Assembly: GCA_000310025.1 (NCBI GenBank)
Contig: FN649738.1
Coordinates: 267,386 to 331,385, forward strand
Source: Ectocarpus siliculosus
Lineage: Eukaryota; Sar; Phaeophyceae; Ectocarpales; Ectocarpaceae
Direction: 5' to 3'
Length of the DNA: 64,000 nucleotides
Within the stretch, counting starts at the first letter, position 1, and every line of letters starts with the position of its first letter. The notes under the pieces were generated by a model that saw only the letters and a program-made list of their open reading frames with translations, ran no database searches and was not told where the DNA came from. This document shows positions 24,701 through 37,901 of the stretch, in pieces. The translations under genes were made by a program, and so were the position numbers.

Positions 24701-27183
24701 CCATGGAAATCGACGGCGTTTCATGTGTACTTCGTGAAATCGTAAGACCTTGGCGTTCGCGGCATGTCATAAGGTATCCTTATGTCTACTCTGATCTTAA
24801 CCCGATGTCCGAAGCAACAGCAACAACAGCAACAACAGCAACAACAACAGCAATCGCTCTGTTTCCGCAACCAACACCACGTTTATGTCCTATTTATGTG
24901 ACGAGATCCAGTGTGGAGCTGCATGTGTGCAGGTTGGAGCCGCTTCCCTTCTTGAGTCCGATTCCTTCCTTATCCTTCCGTTCTCTCTCGGTCGCTGGTT
25001 ATCGCTCATTCCCAGGCAACACTGAGCAAGGGGGAACGCTTGTACATCGCTTGCTGCTGCTAGTATCCATTGTATCATACCGCTACCTGTCCAACGTGGA
25101 AATACCGGGAATCTGGGCAGCATATTCCTGAAAGATGTACCTGCCAGATGGTATCTTAGTCCAGGGGTCCCAATCCCATAACACTGGGCCGTGCTCTACG
25201 TATGTTTGTTTTTTCTTTCGTGCGACATACCAGGTGGCCTTCGAAGACTCCGGCTACACCGGAATCGAATCTGTTACGCAGGCGAAGAACCTCGAATACA
25301 ACGAGGAATTCGCCCAATATGTGAGCACCCGATGTGCCCACCATTGTTTGGTTCTGGTAGGAACTCCCCCTTCTTCAGTCCGAAGGGTGGGTGCTATTCA
25401 ACATCCTTTTTCTCGCCATTTCGACGAAAAATTCCCCCCTGTCAACTCGGTTCTGCAAGCGGGGTGGTTGTTCGACGGCGGTTTAGGAACAGAATAAGCC
25501 GCAAAAATTCCAATGGATTCACAAGCTAGGTGTTATTTCTTATTTTCCCCGATCGTTCGTCTTCGCAGGTCAAGGCGCAGGGAATGAAAGTTGCCATGAA
25601 GAACCTCATTTGGGAAACGACCGAAGTGAACCTGAAGGAACACGCCCAGAACTACGACTTCGCCATTGTCGAGGAGTGCGCGCAGTACAACGAATGCGGC
25701 GTGAGTGCTCCCCAAGAAGCTGGCAACCCCACGGAACACAGTTACTAACAAAGTTGATAGGGGGTAAAGAGACGCGGACGGGTTTCTCGCTTTGGAGACA
25801 CAACCTGTTCTACACAGACACGGTACGCCTCTTCTGTCGGATGCCTGTCAAACTGTGCTGGTGCCTTGTTTTTCTTCCCAGCGGAAGTTCTAAATCCTGA
25901 AACCTCCTCCCCCCGCGCTTCGCGCCTTCTGCCTCAAATACGGGTTTCGCCTTTATCTTGGCAGCTCGCCGAGGAATGGAACATGGGTGATGACGTGTCG
26001 CCAAAGAAGCCGGTCTTCCACGTCGAGTGAGTGATTGTTCACTACTGTAGAACTCCACCTCTCCCTGCATTTCCGCTCCAAATTCATCATCCCAACACGA
26101 CGGGTCGCTTTCCTTGTTCAGAAACGATGACTCACCGACTTGTTCGGCTTCTCACAGGTAGATCCCAGTCCATACGCTTTCGTCCTCAATGTTCCTTTGG
26201 TGGTCTCGCAAGGATGCGTAACATAGGTACCCGCTCGCGCTTTGGTCGATTTGTCGTATTACGGGCCGGTTTAATACTTCCCTACAATTAGGTACCAGCT
26301 GTACCAAGCCGATGTTCAGTCCACACTGCGGCACCAACTACGGTCATACTGAAACAAACATGCAGAACAGGACTGATATCAGTCAGATTCTACCCACCAC
26401 AAGCGACGTTCACTGAACAAACACGTACCCAAAGGTAGTACCATTTTCGTGCACGTTACATGGGTTGATGACTTTTTCCGAATGTGCTTGCTTGTTTGTT
26501 TCAGGTACCGCGAGAGTGGCCGCAGTTCGATCCGAAACATGTGCAGCGGCAAGGCTAACTCGGACTACAAGGATTTCGCCACCATCGTCAAGGTCATACT
26601 TACTTTTCAGCCGTAGCTCCATCACACCTACCTTATTTTCTTTAATACGCTTTTCGTCGGGACGGGGGCGCAAACGCAACCGAAAACAATGAATTGCTCC
26701 ACCAGGCTGAAGAATACACAACTGTCCAAGAGTAGAACATTTGACGACGGGTGTCGTGAAATATCTTCCTGTTCGAAACTCTGTTGTGCCGCCACATGGC
26801 TCACATTGCTATAGGGAGTGTCGCGTTCGTATTATTGTACTCTCCTCCTCTCCTCTCCACAGTTTTTATGAAGCCCTGGCCAACGGTCACTCACTTTAGC
26901 ACCGCGGTCCATCTAAAATAAATGAATAGTCTATGTATTGTCGCGCGATGTGGGGCTTCTGTATCAATCGACAGTATAGCCTGGACGCATGCTGTGCGCC
27001 TTCGTTGTGCTTGATGTTTACTGTGACCTACATGTGGATGACCCCCCCCCCATCTTCCCCTGCCTCGCATTCCTTCGTCTTGTTCGACTCGCTTTGCAGA
27101 CGTACCCAGTGTGGGGGCCGTACTGCACGTGCGACGAATCCAATGTGTGGAGGTGCGCCAGAAGTCTGAACCGGGACTTTTGA
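21701..27183 (+). CDS. Secreted GH114-family glycosidase with N-terminal coiled coil, 9 exons
   Basis: Exons: 21701-21967, 22458-22548, 23200-23396, 24211-24297, 25234-25320, 25569-25700, 25965-26026, 26505-26592, 27100-27183; all GT-AG, phases agree, 364 aa. Residues 1-23 form a signal peptide. Residues 26-85 are a heptad-like Ala/Glu-rich helix bounded by Cys (CPALEAAVEEAR to EFAGC). The rest follows GH114 (endo-alpha-1,4-polygalactosaminidase-like): ADVYMIDM, YAVCYISIGTWEPWRAD, QWIDI, KARVDRAASLGCDGIEPDNM, GMKVAMKNL, FAIVEECAQYNECG, and a Cys-rich end (GPYCTCDESNVWRC). The acidic residues in GIEPDN and VEEC sit where the family's catalytic acids are expected. It likely hydrolyses an amino-sugar polymer outside the cell; the substrate is unknown. 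The end of exon 3 is the least certain junction: phase fits a donor after 23396, which adds GYTGKGQT. Confidence 0.87.
24814..24853. repeat. CAACAG microsatellite
   Basis: An imperfect run of CAA and CAG triplets in intron 4 of the GH114 gene. Confidence 0.85.
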
Positions 27184-29184
27184 TTGGCGGTGCTGCAGTC
27201 AGCCACCTGCCCACTGAAGAGTAGTCGTACTTCCGTGGCAAAGCGTTGACACATGTATGGCGAACCCGTTCCAGAAGGGAGACATCAATTTCCTTCAGGG
27301 GGAGACATGAGTCGTTGTGGTGGACATGGCGTTTGAGCGCGTCGACTACAGTAGTCTATTGTACATCATACCTCTTTTTTCGGAACCCTCACATGGAGAA
27401 CGCATTATATTTTGGGAAATTTTACTCGGTGGGTGCGCGGTCGTATGAGGTTCAGCGCATATAGTTTTCATAGTCTAGGGAAAGAGGTGCCGTGCACCCG
27501 TGGTAGAACGACTGGATCGGTCAAGGATGATTTTTTGAGTTTTCGAAAAACTTCAAGACGATGCCATTGATGCTGCCAGGGAGACTTGCATAGGCCCCAA
27601 ATATTCCAGCAGTGGTGCTGAATCGTTAGATGGTTTGACGAAGCTTCTTCTGTTCATTCAGTCTAATCGCCCGGTACGGCGGGGAAAACTGTTACAATAA
27701 CGCCTTTTTGGGAGGCCCTGAGGTCTTGTATGCATAGAAGAACAGACGTTGGGTGATTTTTTCTGTTGTCGCCAATGCAAGCAGTATCGTAGGACCTGTG
27801 CGCAATTGCAGTTCCAGAGTCATAAAATAGAGGCCAGAGGTGAATGTATCTCTATCGGCTAGGTGTACTGCTCGTAGGGCAATGTTGTTGGACACGAACC
27901 GTAGCCTGTATGAAAGTATGTTTTGCTACCGGTGCAACGGAAGCCGGGGTGAACGAAGAAAAGCCCAGACGTATGATGCATAGCGGGTCGGAGAGAGGAT
28001 GCGAAAGAGGCAGGCCAGAAGACGGTGCCAGCAGAGGCTACCATCCTACCATCACCGCTGATTTATGGGCCACTGTTGACTGTAGACGGAACGATACCTT
28101 CAACAAGAATAAGAAATACCAGCACGTAACATCGAAGAAAGACTACCGTACCGGTTTGAGAAAATAGCTCATTCGAAAGGATGAATTGAGGTCTCGCCAC
28201 AACAGTGAATGTTTTGGGGGCACCTTCTCGCACGTGAACGTTTTACGTGCTTGTAGAAACATGGAGCACGCCGGCACGCCCATTGGTTCGGACTCGGCGG
28301 CATAGGCCTGCTGAAAATAGAAGACTTTTCGAGCCCGCTTTCCCTCAAACCCTAATGAAACGAATCAACGGTTAGGGCTCATACTAGCGCCGCCGCCCGG
28401 AAGGTGATCCCTACGGGCCCACCCATGACAGGCTTTTGTCCAGCACGCGTGAGGACGGAACGGGGGGGGGGGCAAAGTTGAGCAGTGCTGGATACGGTCG
28501 GAGCCAAGAGAGGCTTTCACTCCAAGTCCGCGCTTTCTTTCACACAACATATGTAGGATCACAACCTCTGATGATAGTGCCCTTGCTAGCGGAAAACCCC
28601 CCCATGGGTGTTGAGGTATTGTCATCAAAAGGTACACCTGCAACAGGCTGCGCCGTCTGCTTTTGAGCGCATGGTAGGGGGATTCATTGCTTCCTATACC
28701 CGCGACCACACAGGCGACCAGAATTCACAGCCGTCAACCAGCTCTGGTGAGATGAACAGCGTACAGAGCAAACCAACTACGCCGCGTCCTTGCTCTCACT
28801 TTGTCTTGGCCATGTTCCACCCTGACTGCGCAGAAAACCATTCTCTCGGCTGAAACTTGTTGTCAGCTCTAAGCCACATGTCCCGAGGTCAAGAACTGGC
28901 TTCCTTCCTGACGACTGCAAACAAAAATCTTGTATCGGGAGACTCCCATGCTGCAGGATTGTCTCCGAAAGCCACGGGACTGCAAAGAAAAAGTCCCCCG
29001 AGATCGCTCCGAATCTAGTGCCCACGGCCACCACAACAGCCAGCCGCGCTCAGAAAATAAACATGATACCTTAGCCCTACACATTTTTGTTCGGAATGTC
29101 CTCGCTGCACACATGAGCGCGACAACACTCGGTGTCACATCCGAACAATATTATTCATTCTCACGACACGCGAGGGCTCGTGAA
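27184..29184. other. Intergenic between convergent genes
   Basis: This separates the stop codons of the GH114 gene (plus) and the thioredoxin-fold gene (minus). It probably holds both 3' untranslated regions. I see no exon series, RNA gene or repeat that I can support. Confidence 0.6.
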
Positions 29185-32100
29185 TCAAACGCCCTCCCCG
29201 AAGCCTTTCGGAAGCCCTCCCCCTCCGGCGGCGAGGAAGTGGTCGTGCTTGAACGCCTTGTGGCAGCCGTCGAGCCCGCAGTCGTACCTCGCCTCCGCCG
29301 ACTCCTCATCGTCCCCGTCTCCATCATCACCCACCACCCCTAACCCACCGCCCTCGCATAGTGCGTTCGCGTCGGGGGGATCGAACTCTAGCGTTCCCGA
29401 TGCCACGAGCCAGCGTTCGACAGCCCCCGGGTCTACCCCATCCGAGTTTCCGAACTGGGATAGTTGCTCGGTGTAGGCCGTCCGTACCCCTCCCTGAAAG
29501 TGGTCGCGGCGGAGGGATTGGCGGTGGGTCGGGGGGGGGGGCGAAAAGGGGGGTAAGCCAAAAGCGAGAAAAGGTTGGAATGCAGGCATGTTTTGTTGCA
29601 AATATCTGCCCAGACTCTCCCCTACATGCAGCAGAGTCTCATGTTGTCGACAAGGAAGGAAGATCGGTGTGGAGATGCCGTATGTTCTATTCGGTGCAGG
29701 TAATTAACGATGTTGACCCAAGCCCCCCCCCCCCCCTGCGCCGAGACCGAAACTGTGTACAAGGATTGCGGTCACCCGCGAGAATGAAAACCCTTCATCG
29801 AAACCCAACCAGAAACAAAACAGAATGAAAACAGACCAACAACGACCTCGAGGGGTATTCACTTACAGGGGGGAGTGAGTTTGATACCGACAACAAAAAA
29901 AAACAGTAGACGACACGCGCACCAGCAATCGACCGGGGGGAGCGGCGTTGAAATCGTCAAAACAAACAAACAAAACAAACAAAACAGCGGAGGAAAACAC
30001 ACACACAGCAAGCTAGACGACACGAACAACAAGTAGCATCAATCACAACACTGACTAAGACGCTGCCGCCCGGTCCAACCTTGTAGCACGCCAGCGCTGG
30101 CACCCTTCTGATCCTCATCGTCGCGGCCACGGCAGACTCCGGCCCCAGGCGACAGCGCACAAACCTGAACACGAGACAAATAATATAGAAAAATATGAGC
30201 GCCGGACATTAATTGGCTCTTGAGAATCATAACTGGGACGACGGATTTGACAAAAATTCGGGTGACGGGCGCCGTTGGACTTCGTGTTTTCCCCCCGGGT
30301 GCCGACATGCTACATAACTAGTGCAGTTTCTGCTAGTCGCTCAAGTGAAGGAAGATGCATGATGTAGGCAAGGCGCGAAAACAGGCACTGATGTAAGTGG
30401 TTGGAAGGGCGCAAAGGGCACAGCAGCATTATCATTTTAGGTGGTTGGACGTTGAAAAGGCCACGACACCATTCATACTGTAGGTGGCTGGAAGGCGAAG
30501 AGGCCACGACAGCATGATTACTGTAGGTGGTTGAAGACATGATCGCCTTCGTATGACGCGCGCGAAGAATCTTCCTACTGCTGTACCTCGTGCCCATGTA
30601 GGACCCCGCCTTGGCCTCCAACAGAAGGTCTAGAGACGCCCCGAGCTCCGAATCTGCGTCGTACAGGTGTAGAACCACGCCTGCTCCTCTGAACTGGCCT
30701 CGAGACGCCTCTTCCACGCCTGATTCTGGTACCTGTGTTGAGGGGTGACAATAGCATTTTGGGTTGTGAAGATCAATGGCTAAAAATGTGATTTCAATCT
30801 ATCCATAATCCATCGACAGGGGTCTATTTAGTTGTGAACATGTGCTTCCAAATGATTTTCATATACATGTGTGCATTCAAATCCTATCAATGCTTCAGCG
30901 TGCTTTCAATACATCTAACCTATCCTTAATCTATCGATGCTGTCTCGTTTGTTGTGAACGTGTGCTTTCAAGTGCGTTCCAATTATAAATGAGCATTCAA
31001 ATATTAAGATAGTATACATGTATCCAATGTAGACATGAGACTGCACCCTTCGGCACACACGGAGAGACTAGTCGGGGCCGCCACGCAGGAGGAAGGCAGT
31101 CCACACAACTTATGTTTTTCCACGTCTCTTTCTGCGGTACTGCCCAAAGTAACCCGTGAAGCGTCCCGCTTTCACTCGTACTGCCACCAACGCCGGCTGC
31201 CATATGTGGAATTGCCTCAGAGTCTTTGTCAAGGTAAAACCGGAAGGACTGCGTAGTCCACGGGACGCCCACGCAGGCAAGGGCACGGAGGAATACATGT
31301 CGGAAGGGTTCAGGCTACTGCTTGTACCAGGAAATGGCCACGACCCCACAAACAGGTATTGTTAAACCTGGATTTCCTGCTGTGCCAGCATCAATATTAC
31401 CGAGCTTATTTATGCCATGCTTGCCGAACCTCCTTCCGCCTATTGGACTCGATCCTGTTTACTTCCGGCCCGATGGGTCGTGAGCGGAAAAAACAACGTA
31501 CCGGTCTTGGCATGCAGCCCGCTGCATGCAAAAGCGCAAATTCTGGCAAGGATTGACAGCGATCAACCGGCCCACCAGTGACAGCACGTCATCTCAGCGG
31601 GGCATTCGTTTAGCGCGCGTGCGCGTCACATCTGCTATCTACGGCACGCAGCCGGACTCTCAACATGGGACAAGATTTGGTTCGTGGAGTACCGTACTGC
31701 ACAAGTGTGGATGTGCAAATGCAAATATTTGGCTGATCAGAAGACGCCCCCCACCACCACCACCATTGCGAATCACGGAGCACTCACCTCGATGTGGAGA
31801 CCGAAACCAAGGGCGCGTAGGTTTTGCAATCTTGTCGCGTCGGCATGCATCGCTTCCACTCGCATCTGTGCCATGCGCGTGATTTCTGTCGATTTGAAAA
31901 AGGGACAAACGTCGAGCCCCACGCGTCGAAACACAGACAATTTCATGAGACGATTTTGTAATTGTCTTGTGGTGAATAAACATGATGCGCGTGGAGAGAG
32001 CATGCTCCAGTGACGACATGCCAAACAGAGGATTTCACTGAGACTAAGTAAACAAACGTGATCGACGCGTAGGATTTGTTCTCCAAAAGTTTGATTGAAC

Positions 32101-33774
32101 GCGGAACCACGGCAGTTGTCTCACACCTGCGGCAACAACAAGGCAAGACAATATGGAACGTTTCAAGGAGCCCTGGCTGATGATGGCACGCCCGTGAACG
32201 GCACAGTAGTACGCCGTGACTTCCCTCGCTACCTACTGGCAGGGGCTCCAAAGGGGGTTGGCAGCACCTGGATGTCCCTCCTGGTATATACTGCCGAACA
32301 GCTAGTTCCGCACCTGGGTCATCCAGCAGGTAGTCCAAATCATCGTCGTCATCGTCATCGTCATCGTCATCGTCGCTGTCGACTCTGCTGTGGTTGTTGT
32401 GGCCCTCGACTATTCCATCTCCGTACCCCGCCCCACGAGCCGCACCGTCATTGCGAGAATCTGAGCGAGACGGGATAAGGTCAGACAGGACACCACAGGT
32501 CCCCTTACAACCTTGTAGACCCATGTAGACCCAACGTCAACGGCAGCTGTGCCTTCGTCATCGTCTAGCCGAGCTCCCACCGTCGCCCGGCCCAAGTGAT
32601 CTCGCTATCCAGACACACTAAAGACGGGGGGGGCCGCGGTATGCGTGGCGTCCTCACAGGGGGGTGCGGAGTCATCGCGAGAGACAGAAATACTTGCCAC
32701 ACTTCTCAGCACCATGTCGACAGCCCCTAATGTCCGACGTGCTCTGCTCCATTCATCGCTTCAAGCGATACAACATTTGAGGAGGCCATGCACACCCTGC
32801 GTGTCAAACAAAATCTCCACGGATCATCCTCACCTTTGGCAGCGGCAGCGGCGGCGGCGGCCCTTGCCTCTCTCAACGCCGGGTAGTCACCCCCGCCACT
32901 GCGGGAAGCCGGCGGCCCCGCCAACCCCGATGAAAACGCCGCCTTCCTCGCTCGCTCGGCGATCTGACTGAGGTCCACCTTGTCCAGGGCCGACCGCAGC
33001 TTTAACGCTCTGGGCGCCAGAGAAGAGAGAGAGAGGGCGTTGATGTGTACATATGTACGTTGGGGTGCAAGCGGTGGGGAAGGGGCGTCTGGGCTCACTT
33101 GCCTCGAAGGTTCACTGCCGTTGCGGCCTCTATGTATCATCGCCCGGCAATCCTGTCGGGACGACACCAACCTTCCTGTGTACCCTACTGCTGTACCCGT
33201 GGGACTACTTGGTGCCATTGGTTGCAAAGGAAAGGAGACGCGGGAGGATGTCCCGTGGGTCGACGACTTGTACCCCTGTAGCGATGTACCTTCGCGCGAC
33301 GTCCGCGTGGAAACCGGTTGCCAGCTTGCTAGAGGATGCATACAATCATCTCGAGTCTCGTTATAGCCTAACAGGTTCTAGAATGAGTCCTAACAGTTCT
33401 TCGTGCTGGACGGAGACACGGTGAGGCACGCCAGCCAACCCGTATAGTAGCCGACACGTCCAGCGCTTCTAGATTGACTCGACACATGGCCACGGGCATA
33501 AAGTAGTGGTAGACTATTGACACATACCTGTTAGTCAATAGTCGAGTTGCTGCTGTAGACTTGACTAAGCGAGCGAGCGTACAAGTAGTCTAAGGGTTCA
33601 CCAACGTAGATCACGGAGGCATCACCTAGCCTTGGCTTCGCTGTCCTTTTGACAGCAAGGGTGCGTCTCTTCCAGGAATTCATGGAAGTCCTCTTCGCCA
33701 TCGACTTGGCCCGAGGTCCCATGGTCGTGGTTGCAGGTGCTATCTCCGCAGTGGCTGTGCTGATGACTCGCCAT
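29185..33774 (-). CDS. Thioredoxin-fold protein of the phosducin-like/TXNDC9 type, 7 exons
   Basis: Exons (minus order): 33774-33626, 33009-32834, 32460-32314, 31885-31788, 30732-30587, 30164-30080, 29493-29185; GT-AG, phases agree, 369 aa. It starts with a His/Cys-rich segment (MASHQHSHCGDSTCNHDH). Exon 3 has a 12-Asp run then LDYLLDDP, and exon 4 a helix (MAQMRVEAMHADATRLQNL), the usual lead-in of this family. The thioredoxin fold is about residues 190-300: GVVLHLYDADSEL, GTRFVRCRLG, MRIRRVPALACYK, then an FGNSDGVDPGAVERWLVASG end. No CxxC active site is present, as in phosducin-like proteins, which act as chaperone cofactors for tubulin/actin or G-beta folding rather than redox enzymes. 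The extra C-terminus contains CGLDGCHKAFKHDH, a possible zinc site. Whether it is TXNDC9 or another phosducin-like subgroup is open. Confidence 0.83.
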
Positions 33775-34220
33775 ATCGTTCGTAGCTGTGTGGCGAGAGC
33801 GAGCGAGCAAGAGGAAGTGCGGCTTGAAAATTGAAAAAATGGGTTTGCCGCTGACATCGGTGGCGTTCCTTCATGGTGGTGGTGCTGCATGCATCAACGC
33901 TGCTGCTCCCATTCGGGCCAATAAAATAAATGGCTGGCGGCTGAAGGCCGTACGCCCGCGAATCAGGCTTCCTCAAGGAGCACCAACGCCAGTGGTGGGT
34001 CGAAAGGCGAACGAACGAACGACCAAACGCCTTGGGCAGTCGATTACCTTGCCGCTCTATCCAAGAAACTTCGTCAATACGACAAGCTCGAACTCCAAGT
34101 ACGAGGCTCCTCACTGGACTGTTCGCGTCGCCCAACCAACAGGCCTCACGACAGTGCCAACGGCAAGCGGGCAGAGAGAGAGGAGATGAGGCCGACAACT
34201 TGACTAGAGGTACCGACGTG
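33775..34220. promoter_or_regulatory. Putative bidirectional promoter region
   Basis: 446 bases separate the start codons of two divergent genes (thioredoxin-fold on minus, DUF1415 on plus). Both promoters and 5' leaders must lie here or overlap the neighbours. No clear TATA box is apparent at either side; AATAAAATAAATGG at 33920 is the only AT-rich block. Confidence 0.5.
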
Positions 34221-37200
34221 ATGGGAAATCTCCTCTACAGCCCACTACGCGGCCACGCGACACCGCCATCGGCCTTCTCCGCCCTCGTGCCCCGAGGGCT
34301 TCCAGCTTTCGTCTCATCAAGCAGCCAGGTGCCGCCGGCACTGCTGTTGTTGCATCCGGCGTCTACATGTAAGTCACCTCCTCGACATCGTCCTCCGATT
34401 CGGAGCAGTGTCTCGTGCGGAGGGTGTGGTGGAGTCGGGAGGGAATTTGCTCGCAGGAGGAAACATCTTCATCGTGCCTCAGCAGACCAATCGTTGTTGC
34501 TGTGTTCACTCACCACGGAGGTGAGAAGTGTTTGCGGCCGCGATGATCGGCCATGGCTAGGTGTGTGTTGAGTACGTTCGCCGTCTCCACGACCTATGTG
34601 ATCATTACGAAGGGTACCAGACCGTGGTCGCAAGTAAATTGGCCGCTTCTTGTTTGTGAAGCCGTATAGGAGTATCGCTTGAGGGCATACGCTGCTGCGG
34701 ACCTCGGGTAGCACCATCAATATTCTACTGCTGTGTGCATACATGTACCAGGTGCAGTTGAATTCGTAAGGCAGGCCTTACCACCTCATTGCCGTAGCCA
34801 GGATGTTGAGCACGATTGTTCATCTTCAGACCGACTATTAATAACCTATTTCACCATATCTGACATTGAATTGCTGCCTTTTTGATTTGTGATACACCCC
34901 AAGCGCGCTCGATTCTACTCCACCGGTTTTTCTTGAATCCCAACGTCTCTTTCCGACCCTCCCTCCTAAACGTAGATACCTCCGCCCCCCTTTTCGGTTG
35001 GCTTGATTCCGATCAGGCGTCCCGCCCGTGCCCGGAGAACACACGTTCTCCGCGGCAAGACAGGGACAGCCGCGGCGACGCCATAGCGCAGGCCACTCTG
35101 CGCTGGATCCGCTCCACCGTAATAGGGCTGAACCTCTGCCCGTGGGCAGCCGGCGCGCTTGTGGGCGGACAATTGCGAGTCCTTGTGCACCCGGCGCAGC
35201 AGCCTCTGCCAGCCGCTACCGATTACCAAGAACGCCTCCCTGGCAGCGATGTAGGCGGCGGCGTGAGCAAGGACTCCGGCGCAAGCAGCGATGCGGCTGA
35301 TCTGTTGGAGGGCTTGGTGGAGGTGGCCACCGGAGAGGCGGTTGCGCTGAGCGCCCTGGGCGGGGAGGCCGCCGCCAACGCCACGACGCTGGTCGTAGCG
35401 AGGCCGCCGCTAGCGCAAGGCTTTGAGGAGTTTCTTTCCGTGGCCGGGGCCGTGGACGAATTCATTGATGAATCGGGTTTGCGGGGCAAAGTCCAGGTGA
35501 AGGATGGCGGTTTTTTTTTTTTTGCTCCTCGTCCATGTGCGTTCCATTCTAGTACAAATCGCATGTGCCGTGTGTTCCATGTGTTGATCCGCCTTTTTCT
35601 TCATGAAAACGGATGTGGCCAAGGCGGTGTTGGGCCGGCACAAGTTGGTGTCATCGCCGACTGTGTTTATGCTTTCGATCTACTGTACTATCTAGTAGCT
35701 TCGCCTTCATCTAAGATCTCATCTGTGTTGTTTCGTAAACGACTGCTCCACGGGTCGCGATGACCCTCTATCTCCCACGGGAAGCATCGCACCCATGCCT
35801 ACCGTAAGCTTTTTGGGGGGGCCAACATATGAAGCACGTACCAATACTACAACGTATATCTTCCCGCCTTGACTGTTCACTGCCCGTAGTAGCATATGCC
35901 TGTTTCTGCTTTTCCGAATTCCCCCGAACGCTTCCTTGTACGAATGATTTGGGGGTTATAAGTTATAGGCGCTTGGTAAAGGGTAGTCACGCTCGTCCTC
36001 GATATCCTTGTCTTGAGCGGCTTCGCTTCCATTCTCACTGGCCGTAGACTTCCTGTATTTCGTTGTCTATACGGCAATACGAGGTTTTATCCCGAAACTT
36101 CCATTCTCGGAGCACTTGACGGGTTGCAGAGTAGAGTAGCCTCTCACAGGACAGAAGTAAGCCATGTGTCCTTCCATCGCTTTGTTCCAGAATCGAGTGG
36201 GCACCTGCTAGATCTAGGAAATAGGACGGCGCACGACAAACCGCCAAGTGTCGGCAGCCACCTCCTTCTTGCTGGACCCGTCGTCTGACAACTCTATTGT
36301 ACTGCCATGCCCAACTGAGCGTATTCCACCTCCCCCCGCCACCATTTTTCTGCCACTCGTGTGGGACACCCCCACATACATGAAGCTGGCGACGTTTCAC
36401 CCTCAGTACCGGTTCGAGGGCTCTGAGGAGGATGACGCGTCCAACTACACAAATCGATCTCCTTACCCCGTGCTGCACCTGCTGCTGGAAGATCAGGTAC
36501 GGGTGGTTCCCCTCCCCAGGTGACGAAAACCCCTATTTAACCTTGTTCTAGCGGTTGGCCGTGCGGGTGTCAGAAGTCGTGTGTTGTGTGTTGATTTTCT
36601 GTTTTTGTGTGGAATAGCTCGCGGGGCACTATTTACTGCAGAAGAGAGAAAAAAGAATCTTACGAGTGCGCGATCATGTGAGCTGTACGCCGGGCGTTGC
36701 CCCGAGGAGGATGGAAAGCTAGAAGGACTACATAGCCGTGGACACATCTTGTTCGTGTTAACACATCCCTGTCCTTGACGATACCACCCGGATGATGCCA
36801 TAAGCAAGGGGCCAAACGCGATTTTTTTTTGTTTTAGGCACATACACGGGGGGGGGCGGGGGCATGTCGACCGCCATAACGTTCTTGAGGTCTATGCTAT
36901 CATAGGGAAAAGAGCCAACGAACCCCCGTCTCCAGAAAGAGGCATGGAAAGAGCAAACGAGTTTTTCTCCTCTTCCTCTACCACACTCCCCCCCCGCTGT
37001 TTCCCATCGGGGTTGGGTTTTCGTCGCTTGGCAACGACGTTGTATCATAAGCGGACCACTTCGTGAGCTCGACAAGCAGGTTTCCGTGTTTTTTTCCTTT
37101 GTGGTTTTTTTTGCCGTAGCAATAATGGTGGTCGAGTGGTTAATAGATGATGTTGTGCGGAGTCGAGAACCCTCACTCCGCTGGAAAGGGCATGATCGCA

Positions 37201-37901
37201 CCACGTTCTGTTGAATTCGTCAAGCACCCTCGAGGCAGTCGCACAGCAGTGCTTTAACTGTCTCTGGAAGTGAAAGCACCAGAAAATGAATCGAGTCATT
37301 CGCAGCTGTCATCCGTATGCAATGAAGTAAGCACAAGATGCCGAGCATCCTTACAATAGCAGGACACAGCGCACCCTTCATGCGGCCCGCCGAATACCTC
37401 ACGGCGCTTCGCGCTTGGTGACGTGAGAGCCTGGTCCGGTGAGAACCCGGCGTGCTCCGTCCCCGCTTTGTAGGATTGCGAGGTCGATGGTCTAGCGACT
37501 ACGGCATGCACGACTATGAGTACACCCTCTGCCACACTTTTGCGGTTGCCTCCCGACACCTTCATTTACTCTTTAGAGACTTCTAAGCGCGTGAAACTGT
37601 TCATTTCGGTACATCAGAGGCAGGTTCTGGTTAAATCGCGTCAGCCCATGCGTGTGTCCCTCCCCCCGTCACCCGCCCTCATGTTTGGCGAAACTTCACA
37701 CTTGTTGACGCACAGGTGTCCGCGGCGGTCGAGCAGATCAGCGACCCGGCTAAGGTGTGGGAGAGGAACGTTGACACCACGAGGAAGCTTGGCGTGGAAG
37801 CCATGCGTCGTGGGGTAGAGGCGTGCCTTGTGCCCTCCTCGCCACCGCAGCAGACGCCGAAGGAAGCGAAAACAGACCTGGAGGAGAGGAACGAGCGATG
37901 A
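34221..37901 (+). CDS. DUF1415 family protein, 4 exons
   Basis: Exons 34221-34368, 34976-35496, 36386-36496 and 37716-37901; GT-AG, phases agree, 321 aa. DUF1415 landmarks: VIGLNLCPWA in exon 2; ATTLVVARPP and FEEFLSVAGAVDEFI later in the same exon; ATFHPQYRFEG then NYTNRSPYPVLHLLLEDQ in exon 3; and AVEQISDPAKVWERNVDT then LGVEAM in exon 4. The family is common in bacteria and algae and has no established function. The first 49 residues are Ser/Ala/Pro-rich with few acidic residues, as in organelle presequences. Exon 1 was chosen because its donor (ACAT, then GTAAGT) and the pyrimidine-rich acceptor before 34976 fit in phase. Intron 3 contains a 526-base mobile element. Confidence 0.85.
36998..37523 (+). 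mobile_element. Short non-autonomous retroelement, copy 1
   Basis: Inverted relative to 54737-55392 and similar along its length. It begins with one copy of a roughly 60-base unit (CATCGGGGTTGGGTTTTCGT, then CGCTTGGCAACGACGTTGTA), passes through a shared middle (GAGTCGAGAACC, CACCAGAAAATGAA, GTGAGAACCCGGC) and ends GACTACGGCATGCACGACTA then TGAGTAC. The last 30 bases match the 3' end of the LINE at 55408-58140. It lies in intron 3 of the DUF1415 gene, in the sense direction. It looks like a LINE-dependent element. No open frame of note. Confidence 0.75.

Noticed and set aside
32340-32376. CATCGT repeat as a possible CRISPR-like or regulatory array
   Set aside because: It encodes the poly-Asp stretch of the thioredoxin-fold protein on the minus strand and is a simple triplet-type repeat.
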